NCBI RefSeq assembly: GCF_001857965.1 | Contig: NZ_CP017774.1 | Coordinates: 2,542,001 to 2,606,000 of the forward strand | Direction of reading: 5' to 3' | Source of the DNA: Flavobacterium commune | Lineage (GTDB): Bacteria; Bacteroidota; Bacteroidia; Flavobacteriales; Flavobacteriaceae | DNA: 64,000 bases | In this document: positions 35,615-44,511 of the stretch, one piece after another | Position numbering within the stretch: position 1 is the first letter of the stretch | Layout of the letters: each line of letters begins with the position of its first letter | Made by a program: the position numbers and the translations under genes | Notes under the pieces: model-generated | The model's input: only the letters and a program-made list of their open reading frames with translations | The model's database searches: none | Told to the model about the DNA's origin: nothing

Positions 35615-36196
35615 ATGGAGACACTAAAAATCAATTACAAAAATATCTATTATCCTCCGGGAGGTATTTTGATGTGGATTATTATTTTTCTGGAACTCAT
35701 AACGTTCGGGATGGCGATTGTGGCTTTTGTATATTATGGAAGTGAGCAAGCAGAATTATTTCATCAATCCCGATTGCGATTGAATACCACTTTTGGAGCC
35801 ATAAACACGGTTTTTTTGTTGACGAGTGGTTTTTGTATGGCCAATGCGGTACAGGAATTTAAAGGAAATAATACAGCAAAATCTTCTTTATATTTTAAAT
35901 TGACAATGCTGGGCGGATTATTGTTTTTAATCTTAAAAAGCCTGGAATATTATCATAAAATCGAGTCCGGAATTTCATTGGAAACCAATATCTTTTTTAC
36001 GTTTTATTGGTTGTTAACCGGATTTCATCTGATACATGTTCTCATAGGTTTGGTCATTTTAATCTGGACGAATTATGGAATGACAAAGAAAAATTCCGAT
36101 ACTCAAATTGAAGATGTTGAGTCTTGTGCCGCATTCTGGCACATGTGCGATTTGATTTGGCTGCTTTTGTTTCCGGTTTTATACTTAATTTTTTGA
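35615..36196 (+). CDS. norE: NorE-like cytochrome c oxidase subunit III homologue
   Basis: A 193-residue, five-helix membrane protein of the COX3 family (MWIIIFLELITFGMAIVAFVYYG; WLLTGFHLIHVLIGLVIL; AAFWHMCDLIWLLLFPVLY). In nor clusters such proteins are called NorE and improve NO reductase activity by an unknown mechanism. It precedes a NorF-like gene with 2 bp between them. Confidence 0.88.
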   Translation: METLKINYKNIYYPPGGILMWIIIFLELITFGMAIVAFVYYGSEQAELFHQSRLRLNTTFGAINTVFLLTSGFCMANAVQEFKGNNTAKSSLYFKLTMLGGLLFLILKSLEYYHKIESGISLETNIFFTFYWLLTGFHLIHVLIGLVILIWTNYGMTKKNSDTQIEDVESCAAFWHMCDLIWLLLFPVLYLIF

Positions 36197-36198
36197 AG

Positions 36199-36441
36199 AT
36201 GAAAAAATCACTATTGTTTACTTATGGATTATTGATTGCGCTGACTTTGTTTACGGCATTAATTTCAAAATCAGCCTTTTTTTCGGGCAGTGTAATTCTT
36301 TTGATATTGTTTTTTTCGGCCATTAAATTCCTCCTAGTTGCTTTCCAATTTATGGAATTGAATAAGGCAAATCCTTTTTGGAAATTTAGTTTGAGTCTGG
36401 TTTTAGGGGTGTTGGTTTTAGTCCTTTTTTTGATTAAATAA
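36199..36441 (+). CDS. norF: NorF-like small membrane protein (COX4-like)
   Basis: An 80-residue protein with three hydrophobic helices and a FQFMELNKANPFWK loop between the second and third. It is of the cytochrome c oxidase subunit IV/NorF type. The start at 36199 follows the norE stop after 2 bp. The frame opens earlier inside norE, but that would place charged residues before the first helix. It is the last gene of the nor operon. Confidence 0.82.
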   Translation: MKKSLLFTYGLLIALTLFTALISKSAFFSGSVILLILFFSAIKFLLVAFQFMELNKANPFWKFSLSLVLGVLVLVLFLIK

Positions 36442-36461
36442 ATCAGAATAAAAAGGGCAAA

Positions 36462-36506
36462 TATGACAAATATCATAATAAAGGATGTTTTTGTCTTTTA
36501 TATTTG
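36462..36506 (+). promoter_or_regulatory. nirK promoter: Crp/Fnr-type box, dyad and -7 box
   Basis: TATGA-N6-TCATA (36462-36477) is centred 29.5 bp upstream of a perfect -7 box TATATTTG (36499-36506). The 24-bp ATAAAGGA-N8-TCTTTTAT block (36478-36501) abuts the first box and overlaps the second. The layout predicts an activator at -41.5 and a repressor covering the -7 region. Confidence 0.75.
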
Positions 36507-36542
36507 CGATACAAATCAAGATGAATTTAACACCAAATAACT

Positions 36543-38030
36543 ATGAAACCCAAACTAAATTTAAAGAAACAAAGCTTGAGAATTGCTGTAGTAATTGCAA
36601 TGGCTTTTGGCTTGTTTTCTTGTGCCAAAAAGGAAGACAAAGATGTTCAGTATTATCAGGATATAAAAGTAGATGGCCAAAAAGAAGCCGAGCTTACGGC
36701 GCCACCATTGGTTCCCAAACCGGTTGGAGATCGTGCCGCGATGAAATTGGTTGTCAACATGGAAATTAAGGAAGAAGAAGGAGAAATGGTTGATGGAGTA
36801 AAATATACCTATTGGACTTTTGGAGGTTCGGTACCGGGGAGTTTTATCAGAACACGAGTGGGTGATGAGATAGAATTTCATTTAAAAAATCATCCGGATA
36901 ACAAAATGCCGCACAACATCGATTTACATGCGGTGACCGGACCGGGAGGAGGAGCGACTTCTTCATTGGTAGCACCGGGACACGAAAAAGTATTCAACTT
37001 CAAGACATTAAATCCGGGCTTGTATGTTTATCACTGTGCCACAGCACCAGTTGGGATGCACATCGCCAACGGAATGTATGGGTTGATTTTAGTCGAACCC
37101 GAAGGAGGTTTGCCACCTGTGGATAAAGAATACTACATCATGCAAGGGGATTTTTATACCAAAGGAAGTTATGGAGAACAAGGTTCTCAACCTTTTGATA
37201 TGAATAAAGCCATTAAAGAAGAGCCTGATTATGTGGTTTTCAATGGAAAAGTAGGTGCTGTTGCCGGAGATAAAGCAATTACAGCCAAAGTGGGTGAAAC
37301 CGTTCGTATTTATATGGGTAACGGAGGTCCAAATTTGGTCTCTTCTTTCCACGTAATTGGGGAAATTTTCGACAAAGTTCATATTGAAGGAGGAGATATG
37401 GTTAACAAAAATATCCAAACTACTTTGATACCTGCCGGTGGTTCAGCCATTGTAGAGTTTAAAGTTGATGTTCCGGGTACTTTGATATTAGTAGATCATT
37501 CCATTTTTAGGGCTTTCAATAAAGGAGCATTAGGGATGCTGAAAGTTGAAGGAGAAGAAAATAAGAAAATTTATTCAGGAACAATTCAAGAAGGAATTTA
37601 TTTGCCGGAAGGAGGAACAATCCAGAATATGCCTAAAACGAATGGTGTTGCAAAAGCTCCTGTAGCCAAAACAGTTCCTGAACAAATAAAAGCAGGTAAA
37701 GGATTGTATGAAAGAACTTGTTTTGCCTGTCATCAACTAGAAGGACAGGGAATTCCTAATGCTTTTCCACCATTGGCTAAATCTGATTTCCTAAATGCTA
37801 ATCCGGATAGAGCAATTGGTGCTGTATTGCATGGATTGAGCGGAGAAATCACAGTAAACGGCAAGAAATTCAACAATGTAATGACCAGCCAAAATTTAAC
37901 AGACGAGCAGGTAGCTGATGTTTTGACCTATGTATATAATAGTTGGGGTAATAATAAAACAGTTGTAACTCCTGCAAAAGTAAAAGCAGTTAGAGCAAAA
38001 CCAGCTCCTAAAGTTGCTTCTGAACATTAA
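36543..38030 (+). CDS. nirK: Copper nitrite reductase fused to cytochrome c, lipoprotein
   Basis: A 495-residue lipoprotein (lipobox FSC, Cys27) that reduces nitrite to NO. Type 1 copper ligands are visible as His124 or its neighbour, then YHC (His164/Cys165), His173 and Met178. Type 2 and catalytic residues include Asp127, His129, His164, His270 and His319 (VDHSIF). A C-terminal cytochrome c domain (about 380-475) has CFACH (Cys393, Cys396, His397) and probably feeds electrons to the type 1 copper. The Ala/Lys/Pro-rich tail is likely flexible. The next gene encodes a free paralogue of this haem domain. Confidence 0.96.
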   Translation: MKPKLNLKKQSLRIAVVIAMAFGLFSCAKKEDKDVQYYQDIKVDGQKEAELTAPPLVPKPVGDRAAMKLVVNMEIKEEEGEMVDGVKYTYWTFGGSVPGSFIRTRVGDEIEFHLKNHPDNKMPHNIDLHAVTGPGGGATSSLVAPGHEKVFNFKTLNPGLYVYHCATAPVGMHIANGMYGLILVEPEGGLPPVDKEYYIMQGDFYTKGSYGEQGSQPFDMNKAIKEEPDYVVFNGKVGAVAGDKAITAKVGETVRIYMGNGGPNLVSSFHVIGEIFDKVHIEGGDMVNKNIQTTLIPAGGSAIVEFKVDVPGTLILVDHSIFRAFNKGALGMLKVEGEENKKIYSGTIQEGIYLPEGGTIQNMPKTNGVAKAPVAKTVPEQIKAGKGLYERTCFACHQLEGQGIPNAFPPLAKSDFLNANPDRAIGAVLHGLSGEITVNGKKFNNVMTSQNLTDEQVADVLTYVYNSWGNNKTVVTPAKVKAVRAKPAPKVASEH

Positions 38031-38061
38031 AATAAAAACAATAATTTAATATTAAAAACCA

Positions 38062-38436
38062 ATGAAAAAGTATGTTTTAAGCATCGTAATGATGGGAGTA
38101 GGTTTGTATGGCTATAGCCAAAATGCAACTAAAGGGAAATCGGTTTATATGCAAACCTGTGTGGCTTGCCATCAGGCAACAGGTGCTGGAGTACCGGGAG
38201 CTTTTCCGCCATTAGCAAAATCTGATTATCTTAACAAAGATGTAAACAGAGCTATCAAAGGAGTGGTAAAAGGATTAAATGGACCTATAGTTGTAAACGG
38301 GAAAAAATTTAGTGGAGCCATGCCAGCTCAGGCATTAAGTGATCAACAAATTGCCGATGTACTAACTTATGTCTATTCAAGCTGGGGAAATAGCAAAAAA
38401 GTGATTACTCCAGCAATGGTCAAAGCCCAAAGATAA
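38062..38436 (+). CDS. Periplasmic c-type cytochrome, paralogue of the NirK haem domain
   Basis: A 124-residue protein. A signal peptide (about 1-19) is followed by one class I haem domain with CVACH (Cys33, Cys36, His37). It matches the C-terminal domain of NirK along its whole length: [12 protein letters not shown] versus [19 protein letters not shown] versus [20 protein letters not shown] versus [13 protein letters not shown], and the trailing VITPAMVKA. It may carry electrons to NirK. It lies 31 bp after nirK. Confidence 0.93.
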   Translation: MKKYVLSIVMMGVGLYGYSQNATKGKSVYMQTCVACHQATGAGVPGAFPPLAKSDYLNKDVNRAIKGVVKGLNGPIVVNGKKFSGAMPAQALSDQQIADVLTYVYSSWGNSKKVITPAMVKAQR

Positions 38437-38462
38437 TTACGAATTGTTTAAAAAGAGTATCT

Positions 38463-39233
38463 ATGTTTCTACAAAAAAAAATAACAGCCATTTTGATGTT
38501 GTTGACGGCTACTCTTTTTGCACAAGAAGTAAAAATGGTATCCATAAAAGAGGGCAGCTTTGTCCCTCTTTATGGAGCTACCAATAAAAAACCGGTTAAA
38601 GTCACCTCCTTCAGTATAGATGTGTATCCGGTAACTAATGCACAATATCTGGCTTTTGTAAAAAAATATCCAGCTTACAGCCGTTCTAAAATGAAAGGAC
38701 TTTTTGCGGATAAAAGTTATTTGAATCAATGGGAAAGTGATTTCAATTACGGAAAAAACAATTTAGATAATGCAGCTGTAACCAATGTTTCCTGGTTTGC
38801 TGCTAAAAAATACTGCGAATGTCAGGGAAAAAGATTACCCACAATGGATGAATGGGAATATGTTGCTATGGCCGATGAAAAGCGTATTGATGCCCGTACC
38901 AAAGAAAATTTCAATAAATATATCATGTCCTGGTACGAAAAGCCGAAGACTTATTTGAATCCCGTTGGGCAAACTTTTAAGAACTATTGGGGAGTGTATG
39001 ACATGCACGGCTTAGTTTGGGAATGGACAGCCGACTTCAACAGTATTTTCCTTTCCGGAGAATCCAGAAAAGACAAAGCAACCGATAAGAATCTCTTTTG
39101 CGGAAGCGGGTCAGTCAATGCAACTGATTTAATGAATTATGCCGCATTTATGCGATATGCTTTCAGAGGAAGTCTTAAAGCTAAATACACTACAAAAAAT
39201 CTTGGGTTTCGTTGTGCGAAAGACATAAGATAG
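38463..39233 (+). CDS. nirV: NirV-like SUMF1/FGE-domain protein
   Basis: A 256-residue secreted protein (signal peptide about 1-21). It has a formylglycine-generating-enzyme-type (SUMF1) fold: FSIDVYPVTNAQYLAFVK, VTNVSWFAAKKYCECQGKRLPTMDEWEYVA, MHGLVWEWTADFNS and YAFRGSLKAKYTTKNLGFRC. NirV proteins of this type often sit next to nirK. Their role is unproven, but they may help assemble or modify the reductase. It lies 26 bp after the cytochrome gene. Confidence 0.87.
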   Translation: MFLQKKITAILMLLTATLFAQEVKMVSIKEGSFVPLYGATNKKPVKVTSFSIDVYPVTNAQYLAFVKKYPAYSRSKMKGLFADKSYLNQWESDFNYGKNNLDNAAVTNVSWFAAKKYCECQGKRLPTMDEWEYVAMADEKRIDARTKENFNKYIMSWYEKPKTYLNPVGQTFKNYWGVYDMHGLVWEWTADFNSIFLSGESRKDKATDKNLFCGSGSVNATDLMNYAAFMRYAFRGSLKAKYTTKNLGFRCAKDIR

Positions 39234-39259
39234 TTTTGAAACAATTTATACTCAAAAAA

Positions 39260-39847
39260 ATGAAAAAGCTGTTTCTGGGATTAGTAATAATCCTTTTGGT
39301 AACACAGGGATGCAATACCAATAAAAAAACCGATGACCAATCGATTTCGGAATTATCCATATATAATTTGCCTTCAAAATGGACAAGTCAGGAGGGTAAG
39401 AATATCGAAATGAAGGACCTGAAAGGCAAAGTCCTTGCGATGGTTATGATATATACTTCCTGCAAAGCCGCATGTCCGAGATTAGTGGCTGACATGCGTA
39501 ATATTGAAAGTCGATTGCCAAAAGATATTAAGGATAATGTTCAGCTTGTTTTGTTAAGTATTGATCCTAAAGTTGATACGCCGGAACGATTGAAAGCTTT
39601 TGCCATAGAAAATAAAATGAATGGAAAACAATGGTTGTTTTTGCGTTCTACCGAAGAAAACACTAGAGAATTTGCTGCAGTCTTATCTGTAAATTATAAA
39701 AAAGTATCACCAATGGATTTTTCTCATTCCAATCTTATAAGTGTTTTTAATACTAAAGGAGAATTAGTATTTCAACAAGAGGGTTTAGGAGTAAATTCAG
39801 ACCAGACTGTTGCTAAAATTACCGAAGAAGCTCAAAAACAAAATTAA
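39260..39847 (+). CDS. SCO/SenC family copper chaperone, lipoprotein
   Basis: A 195-residue lipoprotein (LLVTQGCN, Cys18) with a thioredoxin-like SCO fold. The metal-binding CxxxC is in YTSCKAACPRLV, and the late His ligand is in DFSHSN. SCO proteins deliver copper to CuA sites; here the likely client is NirK. The ATG at 39260 gives a proper leader, whereas the frame opening at 39212 would overlap nirV. Confidence 0.9.
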   Translation: MKKLFLGLVIILLVTQGCNTNKKTDDQSISELSIYNLPSKWTSQEGKNIEMKDLKGKVLAMVMIYTSCKAACPRLVADMRNIESRLPKDIKDNVQLVLLSIDPKVDTPERLKAFAIENKMNGKQWLFLRSTEENTREFAAVLSVNYKKVSPMDFSHSNLISVFNTKGELVFQQEGLGVNSDQTVAKITEEAQKQN

Positions 39848-39849
39848 AG

Positions 39850-41112
39850 ATGAAAACATTAAAAATAATCGGTTTATCATTAATAGGGATGATAAGCCTG
39901 AGTACTTATGCACAGGAATTGGATGCTAATTTGCAACTCAGACCTCGTTATGAATACCGAAACGGTTTTAAAAGTCTGATGGTAAATGGTGAAGATGCAA
40001 CCTCATTTGTCTCCCAACGTTCCCGACTGAATCTCAATTTCAAACAGGAAAAATTAAAATTAAAACTGACACTGCAGAATATTCGAACTTGGGGTGACGT
40101 GCCCACCACAGCCACTGTTGATAAAAATGGTATCGCTTTATTTGAGGCTTGGGCACAATACGATTTCAGTTCTAATTGGTCAGCGCGTCTGGGACGTCAG
40201 GTGATTTCCTATGACAATCAGCGTATTTTTGGCGAAATCGATTGGTTACAACAAGGACAAAGCCATGATGCTGCTCTGTTTTCTTTTCATCCGAAAAACC
40301 ATCAGCTGGATTTAGGATTTGCGTTAAATGCCAATGCGGAAAATTTGGTTGCTCCTAAAACGCCTTATACCACTAATTATAAATCGTTGCAATATGCCTG
40401 GTACCATACCCAATTTAGTAAAATAAATGCGAGTGTGTTATTGTTGAATACAGCTTATGAATTCGAAAAATCGCTAGGCAATTTTGAAGTCGATTACAAG
40501 CAAACTTTTGGAAGCTATCTTGCTTTTAAAGATAAAAAATGGGATAGCAATTTAGGTTTGTACGGGCAAACAGGAAAAAGTGCTGATAAAAATGTCAGTG
40601 CCTGGTATGCGGGAGCTTTTGCAGGCTATGCTTTTTCAGATGGATTTAAAGTCGGTGTGGGCTATGAATTTCTTTCGGGAAAAGATCAAAATGATAGCAG
40701 TTTAGCTATTAAATCTTTCAGTCCGATTTTTGGAACTAATCATGCTTTTAATGGTTTTATGGATTATTTCTACGTGGGAAACCATCAAAACAGTGTGGGA
40801 TTACAAGATGCCTATTTGAAATTAAATTATATGTCCCACAAATGGCAGTTTTCCTTGATGCCACATGTTTTCAATGCGCCTAATACGGTTTTGGATGCAG
40901 CCAATAAAAAAATGGATAGTTATTTGGGGACAGAAATCGATTTTACGGCTACTTATACCATTCAAAAAGATATTGTAGCTACGGCGGGATATTCTCAGAT
41001 GTTTGCTTCCGAAACTTTAGAAAGACTTAAAAATGTAACTAATGCTGCAAATACTAACAATTGGGCGTGGGTTATGGTTTCTATAAATCCAAAAATCTTT
41101 TCATTAAAATAA
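39850..41112 (+). CDS. Alginate-export-type outer-membrane porin
   Basis: A 420-residue beta-barrel protein. The signal peptide ends at STYAQ (about residue 21). The opening LQLRPRYEYRNGF and the WSARLGRQVISYDNQRIFGEIDW block are characteristic of the alginate_exp porin family. It probably lets nitrate, nitrite or copper through the outer membrane. It follows the SCO gene by 2 bp, so it belongs to the nirK operon, and is followed by a terminator. Confidence 0.87.
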   Translation: MKTLKIIGLSLIGMISLSTYAQELDANLQLRPRYEYRNGFKSLMVNGEDATSFVSQRSRLNLNFKQEKLKLKLTLQNIRTWGDVPTTATVDKNGIALFEAWAQYDFSSNWSARLGRQVISYDNQRIFGEIDWLQQGQSHDAALFSFHPKNHQLDLGFALNANAENLVAPKTPYTTNYKSLQYAWYHTQFSKINASVLLLNTAYEFEKSLGNFEVDYKQTFGSYLAFKDKKWDSNLGLYGQTGKSADKNVSAWYAGAFAGYAFSDGFKVGVGYEFLSGKDQNDSSLAIKSFSPIFGTNHAFNGFMDYFYVGNHQNSVGLQDAYLKLNYMSHKWQFSLMPHVFNAPNTVLDAANKKMDSYLGTEIDFTATYTIQKDIVATAGYSQMFASETLERLKNVTNAANTNNWAWVMVSINPKIFSLK

Positions 41113-41136
41113 AGTCTATTAATTCGTTTTTTTTTT

Positions 41137-41179
41137 AACCTCTATTTAGAAGCTCTCGGGCATTTAATGGAGGTTTTTT
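41137..41179 (+). terminator. Terminator of the nirK operon
   Basis: AACCTCTATT / AATGGAGGTT, a 10-bp stem with one mismatch, followed by six T. Confidence 0.8.
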
Positions 41180-41226
41180 GTGTTAAAAAATAAATTATAT
41201 TTGAATTTAGTAAGAATATAAAACTT

Positions 41227-41273
41227 GCTGATATTTATCATATTTATAGATAAAGGACTATTATATCTTTACA
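41227..41273 (+). promoter_or_regulatory. narK promoter: Crp/Fnr-type box, dyad and -7 box
   Basis: GCTGA-N6-TCATA (41227-41242, one half degenerate) is centred 29.5 bp before a -7-like box TATCTTTA (41264-41271). The dyad ATAAAGGA-N8-TCTTTACA (41250-41273) overlaps the -7 box. This is the same build as the nirK promoter. Confidence 0.65.
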
Positions 41274-41295
41274 TCATAATTGATTTAGGGAATTT

Positions 41296-42771
41296 ATGAG
41301 CAATTTATCACAGTCACATCGTATTTTATTTTTGAATACACTGGCATTTACAATCAGTTTTGCCTGTTGGACTTTAAATGGTGTTTTAGTTACTTTTTTA
41401 GTAGATAGAGGAATTTTCAATTGGTCAGTTGTTGAGGTAGGATGGTTGTTAGGATTGCCTATTTTATCGGGAGCTGTTTTTCGTTTACCAATAGGAATTT
41501 TAACCGATAAATACGGAGGAAAAAAAGTATTCTCTACATTGTTGTTACTTTGTTCTATTCCATTGTTTTTATTGCCTTTTGCCGGTTCATTTTGGGAATT
41601 TGCAGTATTAAGTTTTTTGTTTGGATTGGTAGGAACCAGTTTTGCTGTTGGAGTAGGATATACTTCAGTTTGGTATCCTAAAGAATGGCAGGGGAGGGCC
41701 TTAGGGATTTTCGGAATGGGAAATGCCGGTGCTGCCGTCACTACTTTTTTTGCGCCAAGCTTACTCAATTTTTTATCCGAAACAGATACGGAGAACGGCT
41801 GGAAAATGCTTCCTGTAATTTACGGAGTGGTATTGGTAGCAATTGGATTATTGTTTGTGTTTTTTGCTAAAAATAAAAAAGCAGCAACAGTGGCCAGATC
41901 AACATCCGAATTATTAGCTCCTTTAAAAAATGTCCGTGTTTGGCGATTTGGGGCTTATTATTTCTTAGTCTTTGGATGTTTCGTTGCTTACTCACAATGG
42001 TTGTTATCTAATTTTATGAATGTGTATCACACAACCTTAGTAATGGGAGGAATGTTTGCCACTTTATTTAGTTTGCCATCCGGTGTAATCAGGGCTTTTG
42101 GGGGTTATTTGTCTGATAAATATGGAGCAAGAGCAGTTATGTATTGGGTTTTAGGTTCTTCAATTGCCATTAGTTTTTTATTGATGTTTCCTAAAATGGA
42201 AGTTTTTACATCGGGTCCCGGAGTTTTAGCAACTAATAATGGAGTGGTTACCCAAGTATCAGCCTCTGAAATTAAAGTAGGAGAAAGAACTTACAATGTT
42301 AATGCAAAATCAATAATTAGTTCATCTGATTCGGATATTTTGCCTGTTCGAAATTCATGGCAGGAAATTGTAGTACAACAAAATCAGGAAGTCAAAAAGA
42401 AAGAACTTTTGGCAGAAGGAATCACCCAAATAAAATTTAATGCCAATATGTGGATTTATTTGTTATTGGTAGTTTTAATCGGGATTTCATGGGGAATTGG
42501 AAAGGCAGCCGTTTTCAAACACATTCCGGAATATTTCCCTAACGAGGTGGGAGTTGTAGGAGGAATGGTGGGTTTAATAGGTGGTTTAGGCGGATTTATA
42601 GGGCCAATATTATTCGGATACTTATTGAATGCAACTGGCTTATGGACAAGTTCCTGGATATTTATTTTCCTGATTTCTGTGGGCTGTTTATTATGGATGC
42701 ACCGAACCATTATTAACATTATGAGAGAAAAGATGCCTCAGTTTACCAAAGGAATTGAGCGCAACCAATAA
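41296..42771 (+). CDS. narK: NarK-type nitrate/nitrite transporter with soluble insertion
   Basis: A 491-residue major-facilitator protein with 12 predicted helices. The NarK signatures are present (LPILSGAVFRLPIGILTDKYGGKK; GMGNAGAAVTTFFAPSL; GLIGGLGGFIGPILFG). Between helices 8 and 9, about residues 308-385, lies a polar beta-rich insert (NNGVVTQVSASEIKVGERTYN) not found in classic NarK. It imports nitrate or exchanges nitrate for nitrite. It is the first gene after a nitrogen-oxide type promoter, 27 bp before a second NarK. Confidence 0.92.
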   Translation: MSNLSQSHRILFLNTLAFTISFACWTLNGVLVTFLVDRGIFNWSVVEVGWLLGLPILSGAVFRLPIGILTDKYGGKKVFSTLLLLCSIPLFLLPFAGSFWEFAVLSFLFGLVGTSFAVGVGYTSVWYPKEWQGRALGIFGMGNAGAAVTTFFAPSLLNFLSETDTENGWKMLPVIYGVVLVAIGLLFVFFAKNKKAATVARSTSELLAPLKNVRVWRFGAYYFLVFGCFVAYSQWLLSNFMNVYHTTLVMGGMFATLFSLPSGVIRAFGGYLSDKYGARAVMYWVLGSSIAISFLLMFPKMEVFTSGPGVLATNNGVVTQVSASEIKVGERTYNVNAKSIISSSDSDILPVRNSWQEIVVQQNQEVKKKELLAEGITQIKFNANMWIYLLLVVLIGISWGIGKAAVFKHIPEYFPNEVGVVGGMVGLIGGLGGFIGPILFGYLLNATGLWTSSWIFIFLISVGCLLWMHRTIINIMREKMPQFTKGIERNQ

Positions 42772-42798
42772 AATAGAAAAATTTTAAAAAATAATATT

Positions 42799-44460
42799 AT
42801 GGATACTTACTTAAAAAAAATAGGATCAGAGCCTGAAAATGTATCTAACGAAACGCAAACCAATAAAAGTAATACGTGGTTGACCAAGTGGGAGCCTGAG
42901 GATGAAGCATTCTGGGCGGCAACAGGTAGTAAAATTGCCTGGATAACATTAACAGTAACCACTCTTTCATTAATCTTATCATTTGCTTCCTGGTTTATGA
43001 TGAGTGTCATTGCGGTGAAACTTCCTGGACTTGGTTTTTCATTTTCTAAAGATCAGCTTTTTTGGTTGGTGGCTATTCCGGGATTAGCTGCGGGTTTTTT
43101 ACGAATTATACACACCTTTATTCTGCCTATTTTCGGAACAAGGCATGTAGTGACTGTGGCAACTTTACTCAAATTAATTCCAGCAATTGGAATCGGGTTT
43201 GCAGTGATGGATACCTCTACTCCATTTTGGGTATTTGTTCTTTTGGCTATTACCACTGGTTTTGGTGGCGGAGATTTTTCATCTTTTATGCCTAGCACAA
43301 GTTTGTTTTTTCCAAAAAGATTAAAAGGAACAGCGTTGGGAATCCAAGCGGGTATTGGGAATTTTGGGGTTTCTTTAGCTCAGTTTATTACTCCGATTAT
43401 TTTGAGTGTTAGTATTTACGGGACCACTTCGGTATTTACAAGTATCGATGCCAAAGAAACACAAAATGTTTTAACAGACTCAACAATTGAAAAGCAAAAA
43501 GAAGTTTTTGCCGCTTTGGACGTTAAAACGCAAAATATAATTTTGGCTACTGTAAAGAAACCGCTTTTAGATTCAGTAACAACTGCCGTAAAATCAGCAG
43601 ATAATACAGTAGTTTTTGCAGCTTTGCCTTTGGAAGTCAAATCGAAAGCCATAGCTAATGCAAATCCTAAGTTAGCTGAAAAAATATTAAACAAAATAAG
43701 CCCCAAAAATGAGGCGGTAAATAAAAGCAGTATCTATATTCAATCTGCTGCATTTTGGTATATTGGTTTTCTCTTAGTTTTGGCATGTATGAGTTGGTTC
43801 TTTTTAAAAAGTATCCCAATGCAGGCTTCAGTAAAAGAGCAGATGGATATTTTTAAAAACAAACATACCTGGTATTGTACAATTACTTATCTAATGACTT
43901 TTGGAACTTTTGCCGGTTTGTCAGCAGCTTTTCCTTTGATGATAAAATTTTTATATGGTGATTTTCCAAATGCTCCGGATCCGTTAGTGTATGCTTTTTA
44001 TGGTCCGCTTATTGGTTCTGCCAGCCGAATTGCTTTTGGATTTATTGCTGATAAAGTGGGAGGAGCTATATTAACAACCATTACAGGTATTGGGATTTTA
44101 GCAGGAGCTGTTATTTTAATCACTCAGGGATTAGTATCTCCTACCAGTATGGAGCAGTTTCCGTTATTTGTTGGAGTAATTTTAGCGATGTTTTTCTTTA
44201 CAGGTATAGGGAATGCAGGTACTTTTAGACAGTTTCCAATTATTTTTTCAGAGAATCAGAGACAAGCAGCAGGTGTTATTGGTTGGACTGCAGCCATTGC
44301 AGCTTTTGGTCCTTTCATTTTTTCAAAATTAATAGGAAATAATATTTCAGCAAACGGTTCAGTGATACAATTCTTCATGGGGCTTATTGTTTTTACAATA
44401 TTAGCTACTGTTATTAACTGGTGGTTTTATAATCGAAAAGGATGTGAAAGACCAAGTTAA
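42799..44460 (+). CDS. narK: Second NarK-type nitrate/nitrite transporter with polar loop
   Basis: A 553-residue major-facilitator protein. NarK-like segments include GGGDFSSFMPSTSLFFPKRLKGTALGIQAGIGN and GIGNAGTFRQFPIIF. An insert of about 100 residues (about 215-315, Ala/Lys/Val-rich helices with KPLLDSVTTAVKSADNTVV) splits the two six-helix halves and should be cytoplasmic. Two different NarK types in tandem often combine proton symport and nitrate/nitrite antiport. Which is which cannot be told here. Confidence 0.9.
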   Translation: MDTYLKKIGSEPENVSNETQTNKSNTWLTKWEPEDEAFWAATGSKIAWITLTVTTLSLILSFASWFMMSVIAVKLPGLGFSFSKDQLFWLVAIPGLAAGFLRIIHTFILPIFGTRHVVTVATLLKLIPAIGIGFAVMDTSTPFWVFVLLAITTGFGGGDFSSFMPSTSLFFPKRLKGTALGIQAGIGNFGVSLAQFITPIILSVSIYGTTSVFTSIDAKETQNVLTDSTIEKQKEVFAALDVKTQNIILATVKKPLLDSVTTAVKSADNTVVFAALPLEVKSKAIANANPKLAEKILNKISPKNEAVNKSSIYIQSAAFWYIGFLLVLACMSWFFLKSIPMQASVKEQMDIFKNKHTWYCTITYLMTFGTFAGLSAAFPLMIKFLYGDFPNAPDPLVYAFYGPLIGSASRIAFGFIADKVGGAILTTITGIGILAGAVILITQGLVSPTSMEQFPLFVGVILAMFFFTGIGNAGTFRQFPIIFSENQRQAAGVIGWTAAIAAFGPFIFSKLIGNNISANGSVIQFFMGLIVFTILATVINWWFYNRKGCERPS

Positions 44461-44511
44461 ATGAAGGAATACTCATGGCAAACGCACCAGTTCCAGAAAT
44501 AAAAAAAGTAG

